From Parasponia andersonii (lineage: Eukaryota > Streptophyta > Magnoliopsida > Rosales > Cannabaceae): DNA of 64,000 bases. A program made the translations under genes and the position numbers. The stretch covers positions 707,073 through 771,072 of the forward strand of contig JXTB01000046.1 in NCBI GenBank assembly GCA_002914805.1, given 5' to 3'. Below are positions 59,405 through 64,000 of the stretch, piece by piece. How positions within the stretch are numbered: position 1 is the first letter of the stretch; the number at the start of each line of letters is the position of its first letter. The notes beneath the pieces were generated by a model. That model did not search any database. It was not told the origin of the DNA and saw only the letters and a list, made by a program, of their open reading frames with translations.

Positions 59405-60439
59405 GCTAAAACGCAAATAACTCGCATTGACATTTTTTCAAACAGCTCATATGCATGCATAGTGTTCTTTTACGCAGTCTCACGATATGGTATCTAGGAA
59501 TATATCACTGTTTGAAGATCCATATAGATCGTCTTTATCAACCTCAGGATGGTCAAATACAAGGAATGGCACCTGGGTTGAAAACCCTTTTTTTTTTTTT
59601 TTTTTTTTTTTTTGGCCCTTTTTTTAAAGTTTAATATGTCCTATGTGTCCCTGGCGTCGAACACGAGCTTTGTGTTGAGTGATCCTAGTCCTACTCCGAC
59701 CTACGACATTTGAGTTTGACAATATGTATGAGAGGAAGTCATGGGCCCTCGTACGACACAAGTTGTAAGGCGTTTTGGTTTCTGGTTGCGAATAAAATTG
59801 CCGTTCAAAAGAGATGTGATGTTGTAGCCTTTTATAAGTGTCAGTGAATATTCATAGGGATGCATGGCACCGTACGCACTCTGTTTTAGTTTATTTTATT
59901 ATATTGTTTTTTTTTCTCCCCCTAATAGCCTTAGTTTATATTTGATTTTTATTGACGGTGTTTGTAATATTGCCGGTGACATTATTGTTAGTGGGGGCTC
60001 AATTTTATTTTATTTTATTTTTTAAAAAAACTTAATTGTTCACTAAAACATACTTAGTTTTTAAATGTATTATTAGTTTTTTTAACCTAAATTATACACT
60101 AAGTCGGCTCACTCAAAAATAGAAAAAAAAATTATAAAATAGCTTGCTCCCACAGAATAGATAAAATGCAAATTTTGTCCCCACTAAATAATAATCCCAG
60201 CTCCATCCCTCACATAGAATATGAATTGACTTCTCTAGTTTTTTACCTTTTTTTTTTTTTTGTTTCTGTTCTGATAATTAATGGTTATATGGAAATAAGA
60301 TGTTCGTTAGCACCATAAATTCTATTAAAATACAGTAACTAGATAATTAAACAAAGGAATACTAAATATACTCATGATCAACATTAAATTTAACTTCCCA
60401 CTCTTCTCAAAAAAGTTTCCATTTTTTTTTTTCGTTTTC
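59405..60439. other. Intergenic, no feature
   Basis: Poly-T runs at 59589-59613 and 60246-60260; otherwise AT-rich with no recognised gene. Confidence 0.4.
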
Positions 60440-62391
60440 AATCATTAAATTTATTGGGATGTTTAATTAAGCCTTATTAGCTAAACAAGTTTGGAGAATT
60501 CTTAATGACCCATATTCTCTTGTTGCCATGGTCCTCGAAGGTAAATATTTTGGGCTATTTACAAAATTCAGGCCCAAGGTACTAAAAATTGAAAAATTCG
60601 GATGGACTCATTTTTTTGAAAAATTCTGGATTGATTTAAAAAATATCATTTTTTAAAAGTATTATTGGAAAATACTATTTTTTTAAAATTTGGTATTTTT
60701 CAATGGTACTCGAAATAACCAGTTAGGTTATTTAGAATAACCAATCCAGTTACTTGAATTAACTGTTCAAATTACCTCAAATAACTCAATTAGTTACCTT
60801 AAACATATAATGAATCAATAAAAAGTGGTATTTTTCTAAATATTTTTAAAAATGATATTTTTATAATTAAATCCAAAAATTTTCAGAACAATTTCAAATT
60901 CCGGGATTTTTCAATTAAAATACCATAAAAAAAAAAAAAAAAATCAAATTTCCTCAAATATTTTCCACATACCTCCTTTTTGAATTCGGGTGACAAGAAT
61001 GGGAGTTGTTGGCTCTCGAAAAGTATTTTATGGGGGGAAAATCTGTCTTGCTAAAAGGAATTAGGTGGAGAGTGGGAAATGGTGCTTCGATTAAGGTCTT
61101 TAAGGATCCTTGGCTAAATAGACCATCTACTTTTCGGCCTATCTCTGTAGCATTCAATGAAGATTTGTGTGTAAAGGACTTGATTTTATATCCGGGTTGT
61201 TGGAATTCAGCGTTGATCAATCAATGTTTCCTCCCTATTCTTTCTATCCCTCTCAGTCTGTCTAATGTTCCAGATAAGTTGTTTTGACATATTATGACAA
61301 GTCAGGGGAATACTCTGTTAAGTCTGGTTATCAAACAGCCCTTTATGCTTCATTGAATGCTACTGACTCTGGTTCAGGAAAATTGAGGAAATGGTGGACT
61401 CATTTGTGTAATTGTCGAATTCCCCCCAAAGTTAAGTTAAGATCTTCATGTGGTGGTCATTCTATGGTAGTCTCCTGGTTATTGTCGACCTTAATCGTCG
61501 TCATATATTAGTAGATCCTTTATGTTGTTTGTGTAAGGAGGAGACTCAAACTCTATCTCATTGTTTCTTCAGGTGTGGGCATCTTGCAAGCCCCTAGACT
61601 TTTCTTGAGTGTTGGGAACTTATATGCAAGTGTAATATACTTTGGTCGAGGATGTTCTTTTTTCTTTATTTCAGACCCAATTAAAGCCATCCCTTTGAAT
61701 TGATTTGTATTATACTTTGGTCTATTTGGAATCAAATAAATGTTTTTTTCCATGATGGCTATCTATGTGCTACTTCAGAATTAATAGATTTTACTCAGAT
61801 GTTTCTTAGTGAGTTTCAGAACTCTAAGTGCGCCTCAGAACCTTTGCCTGTACTGGTGCGTAACCCACCATCCTTATCATGGTCCCGTCCTTTTAGCGAC
61901 TTAAAAGCTCAACACAAATGTTGTGGTTTGGTTCGAAGTTTCGGGTTTTGGTTATGGTGGGGTGATTCGTGAGTCTTCCGGTTTGGTTTTTACATGCTAG
62001 TCTTATTCTATTCCTAGTTCGGATGATGTTGAGGTTTGTGAACTTTTGGCCTTGAGAGAAGTAATTAAGCTGGCTATTGACTTTGGTTGTATCTTGGATG
62101 AGATGGAGTCTAATTTCTTGGTTGTTGTTAATGCTATTTTGAACCCTAAGTTTTGTTCTGTTGTCGTATCTTTAATTAATGATATTTTGTTTTTATTTCT
62201 TCTACTGGTTATGGTTTGTATTATCATGTTCCCGTAAAAAAAAAAAAATATGATGGCCCATGAACTAGCTCAATTTGTAATTCGTTCTAAATGTGATAGA
62301 ATATAGGGTGATTCTTGTTCATATTTTATCTCTCATTTTATAATTGCTGATCTTCAGAGTAATGAATCCTTTTTTCATTTAAAAAAAAAAA
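60440..62391 (+). mobile_element. 5'-truncated L1-type LINE (zf-RVT and RNase H part)
   Basis: Plus-strand pieces of a plant L1 ORF2 C-terminal part. ALLAKQVWRILNDPYSLVA (about 60472) and GKYF are followed, after an inserted MITE, by PHTSFLNSGDKNGS, LLKGIRWRVGNGASIKVFKD and DPWLNRPSTFRPIS. Next come YYDKSGEYSVKSGY, a zinc-finger reverse-transcriptase tail (CCLCKEETQTLSHCFFRCGH) and an RNase H-like part (VIRESSGLVFTC, ELLALREVIKLAIDFG, MAHELAQFVIRSKCD). It ends in an A run (62380-62391). Several stops and frame changes are present, and the reverse transcriptase core and ORF1 are missing, as in typical 5'-truncated copies. Confidence 0.85.
60552..60955. mobile_element. Foldback MITE inserted in the LINE, 9-bp target duplication
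   Basis: A 404-bp AT-rich segment interrupts the LINE coding sequence between GKYF and PHTSF. It is flanked by the perfect 9-bp duplication aaatatttt (60543-60551 and 60956-60964). Its halves are inverted copies: aaaattgaaaaattc...atatcattttttaaaag on the left pairs with ctttttaaaaatgatattttt... and gatttttcaatt on the right. The middle has repeated ataaccagtta/ttacttgaatt motifs. Confidence 0.8.
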
Positions 62392-62576
62392 GAGCAACAC
62401 TGGATTTGGATTATGGTTAGTACTATTTAATGCCTATTTAAATAGGGACTATAGGGAGAGGGAGTGTACTCTACAAGCAACCACCTCTCTAGTCTCGAAT
62501 AACTACTTTTGATCGTCTTATTCAACTCACAATCTCCAATCCATATTTCAAGATTCTAAACCCCATTACCCCAAAC
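62392..62576. other. Promoter-like spacer
   Basis: A TATA-like tatttaaata (about 62434) precedes a leader-like stretch (62455-62576) before an ATG at 62577. This suggests that the zinc-finger remnant was once a transcribed gene. Confidence 0.35.
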
Positions 62577-62745
62577 ATGTCCAAGAAAAGCTCAAAAAGA
62601 TCAACGAAAGTTGATCAAAAGGCCAATCAAAATCAAGCTACCATACGTTTGTAATTACTGTTGCAAACGTTACCCCAGGTTGGCTAAGTTAGCAGTCCAC
62701 AGAAACGACAGGCACCAAAACAAGAAAAGGGACATGGATATAACA
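62577..62745 (+). pseudogene. Small C2H2 zinc-finger gene remnant
   Basis: An ATG at 62577 starts MSKKSSKRSTKVDQKANQNQ and meets a stop near 62652. In the next frame the sequence reads PYVCNYCCKRYPRLAKLAVH then RNDRH, a C-x2-C-x12-H-x4-H finger similar in layout to plant single-finger proteins (YVCNYC...ALGGHQNAH), although the QALGGH core is not kept. One frame change separates start and finger. Weak evidence. Confidence 0.35.
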
Positions 62746-62792
62746 ATGACTTTGATAGTCATTGGTGTGGTTGAGTTTCTTTCTGGCCATTA

Positions 62793-62832
62793 TAGGGTAG
62801 GGTAGGGTAGAGTGGGGCAGGGTAGGGTAGTT
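62793..62832. repeat. (GGGTA)n short tandem repeat
   Basis: About eight units of tagggtagggta type with two variants (agtgg, ggcag). It resembles a telomere-like pentamer but is not the plant telomere heptamer. Confidence 0.8.
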
Positions 62833-63350
62833 TAGTTTATGTAATTGTAGAAAGAGATAGTAAATAGTCAAAAACATGTTCTTCACTGTGCATGCCATTT
62901 CCAAAGATTCAATATTTTCTGGCCTTCTCTATAATATCATCATCATCAATCATCACCACGAAGGGAAAAGCTTCAGACTTCAAAGGTACTTTCTTTTTCA
63001 CTGGTCTTTTGGATTCTGGGTGTGACATATCAAAGTGTTTCTTGTTTCATTAGTTTGCATATATAGCTAAACAATTTTCTTATATTTCTTATGTCTGTGA
63101 ACCTGTTTGGTTTATAGTAATTATCTTGAATGTAAGTCTTCACTTTATTTCAGAGTTAACACTGTTCTTCTTTAGTTTTTAAGCTCGGTGTTCTTTAATT
63201 TGTCCACTTCAGATAGTATAGAGAACCTATATTAAGCCATGCCTCTATAGAGGCCTATTTTGGTTTATAACATTCTTGGTCAAGTGTACAAGCGAGAGTA
63301 TAGAAACCTAGAAAATGGTGGATCCTATAATACCGAGCTAGATTGATCGA

Positions 63351-63390
<40 letters not shown>

Positions 63391-63430
63391 TCCCTTGGGC
63401 AAGAATGGTCTATATCAAGTTATGTCAAGT
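62833..63430. other. Intergenic
   Basis: Contains an (atc)n-like patch (62937-62956) and a poly-T run (63354-63384). Nothing else recognised. Confidence 0.4.
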
Positions 63431-63631
63431 AAAATCTATCAGCAGGATTCAGCCGTGACACTCTTCAATGTAACTTTTTGTATATATTCCGTCTTTGCTT
63501 TCTGCTATTTTTAATAATCAGAATCATCTAACTGAATACATAACTTTTATAGCATGTTAGTCTTAATAACTTGCCACACATCTGATCTAATTTTCCAGCT
63601 TGAAATGATTTTTTACTTGAACTATTCACAG
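63431..63631 (+). pseudogene. Fragment copied from the thioredoxin h9 locus
   Basis: 63434-63470 matches 49248-49288, the region just before and at the thioredoxin start codon (aaatctatc..caggattcagc.gtgacactc.tcaatg); here the ATG runs straight into taa. 63549-63631 matches 50171-50253, the 3' part of thioredoxin intron 2, up to and including its acceptor AG. Exon 2 and intron 1 are absent, and nothing after the acceptor matches. It is therefore a broken, non-coding partial copy. It lies in the 3' flank of the minus-strand kinase exon. Confidence 0.75.
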
Positions 63632-63666
63632 GCTAGCCGGTCTGACATGCTGCTAGCAAAGAATTC

Positions 63667-63966
63667 CTATAAAACATTCCAATCAAGGGAAGGACATGCT
63701 GCAGGTCTGACATAACTGAATCTCTTAAAGAGGTTTTCACTGAATTTTGGACAAGAAGATGGAGATTCCACCAAGGCCATTTTGGTCCAGTGTTCCTCGA
63801 AGTTGGCCACGCAAAGCTTTCCAGCAACTTTGGGAAGAAAGCTTGGCTTGATTTTCCGAGCCTCCGATTTTGTCCAGTTGATTGTATGGAACCATTTGTG
63901 CTTTTGTACGTCCGCACTACCATTTGGTCCTTTGCCAAGGCGCCTGCTTGCATCTTTTTGAAGAAA
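63667..63966 (-). CDS. S6K-type AGC protein kinase, last exon (partial gene)
   Basis: On the minus strand a tttgttttcag acceptor (63967 upward) opens an exon of 99 codons plus tag (63667-63669). It reads FLQKDASRRLGKGPNGSADV, QKHKWFHTINWTKSEARKIK, PSFLPKVAGKLCVANFEEHW, a turn-motif region with VESPSSCPKF, and a hydrophobic motif FKRFSYVRP with a Ser in the phosphorylated position. This is the end of the kinase domain and the AGC C-terminal extension of plant ribosomal-S6 kinases (family pattern LLQK..SRRLG...HKWF..INW...ANF...F..F[ST]YVRP). S6K acts below TOR and PDK1 in growth control. The rest of the gene lies beyond the right edge. The residues after YVRPAA differ from the usual SFL ending. 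The frame is intact here; whether the whole gene works cannot be seen. Confidence 0.85.
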   Translation of the reverse strand, partial: FLQKDASRRLGKGPNGSADVQKHKWFHTINWTKSEARKIKPSFLPKVAGKLCVANFEEHWTKMALVESPSSCPKFSENLFKRFSYVRPAACPSLDWNVL

Positions 63967-64000
63967 CTGAAAACAAAAAGTTACGCAAAATAAGTCGAAG

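Noticed and set aside
63633-63953. 106-codon minus frame
   Set aside because: Out-of-frame shadow of the S6K-type kinase exon.
1-64000. CRISPR array, operons, riboswitch or prokaryotic origin
   Set aside because: No regularly spaced repeats or operon layout; intron-split genes and plant transposons show nuclear plant DNA.

Overview
The window is nuclear DNA from a flowering plant, most likely a eudicot. It is AT-rich, carries intron-split genes with GT-AG borders, and contains plant-only families (STIG1-like, LRR pseudokinase, PHT1, DUF295 F-box). It is rich in plant transposons: CACTA, hAT, L1-type LINE, tRNA-derived SINEs and MITEs. One 422-base N gap and three single Ns mark assembly joins. 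I cannot name the species from the sequence.

Layout. 1-8.0 kb is a transposon field: a MITE with a 9-bp target duplication, a decayed CACTA element holding a SINE, then a second CACTA element (5349-8013). A STIG1-like secreted protein gene (minus) follows at 8.7-9.2 kb. 9.3-19.7 kb is gene-poor, with SINE copies, small tandem duplications and many microsatellites. 19.7-23.4 kb (minus) encodes an RNFT-like membrane RING E3 ligase, one of whose exons is lost in the N gap. 25.3-28.6 kb (minus) is a complete seven-exon cytosolic glyoxalase II gene (GLX2-2). 29.4-35.0 kb is a hAT element with recognisable ends; in its middle sits a 1,070-bp segment identical to the 3' flank of the gene at 38.5-41.2 kb. 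36.0-37.7 kb is RPL10 with a typical ribosomal-protein promoter. 38.5-41.2 kb is a probable mitochondrial inner-membrane protein with a Coa1/Tim21-like region. 45.1-47.3 kb is an LRR receptor pseudokinase, flanked by two foldback elements of one family. 49.3-50.8 kb is an h9-type thioredoxin with the unusual active site WCNPC. 51.5-53.2 kb is an intronless PHT1 phosphate transporter with a P1BS site upstream. 54-56.7 kb is repeat-derived. 56.9-58.5 kb is a DUF295 F-box pseudogene. 59.0-59.4 kb has a W-box cluster before a small candidate secreted peptide. 60.4-62.4 kb is a LINE 3' part interrupted by a MITE. The right edge has a fragment copied from the thioredoxin locus and, on the minus strand, the last exon of an S6K-type AGC kinase.

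The genes do not form one pathway. They are ordinary dispersed plant loci: ubiquitination, methylglyoxal detoxification, translation, mitochondrial function, receptor signalling, redox and phosphate uptake. I found no convincing new multi-gene system. The most useful observations concern transposon decay, an exact duplication next to an assembly join, the odd thioredoxin active site with its nearby fragment, and two exons that a simple ORF scan misses.
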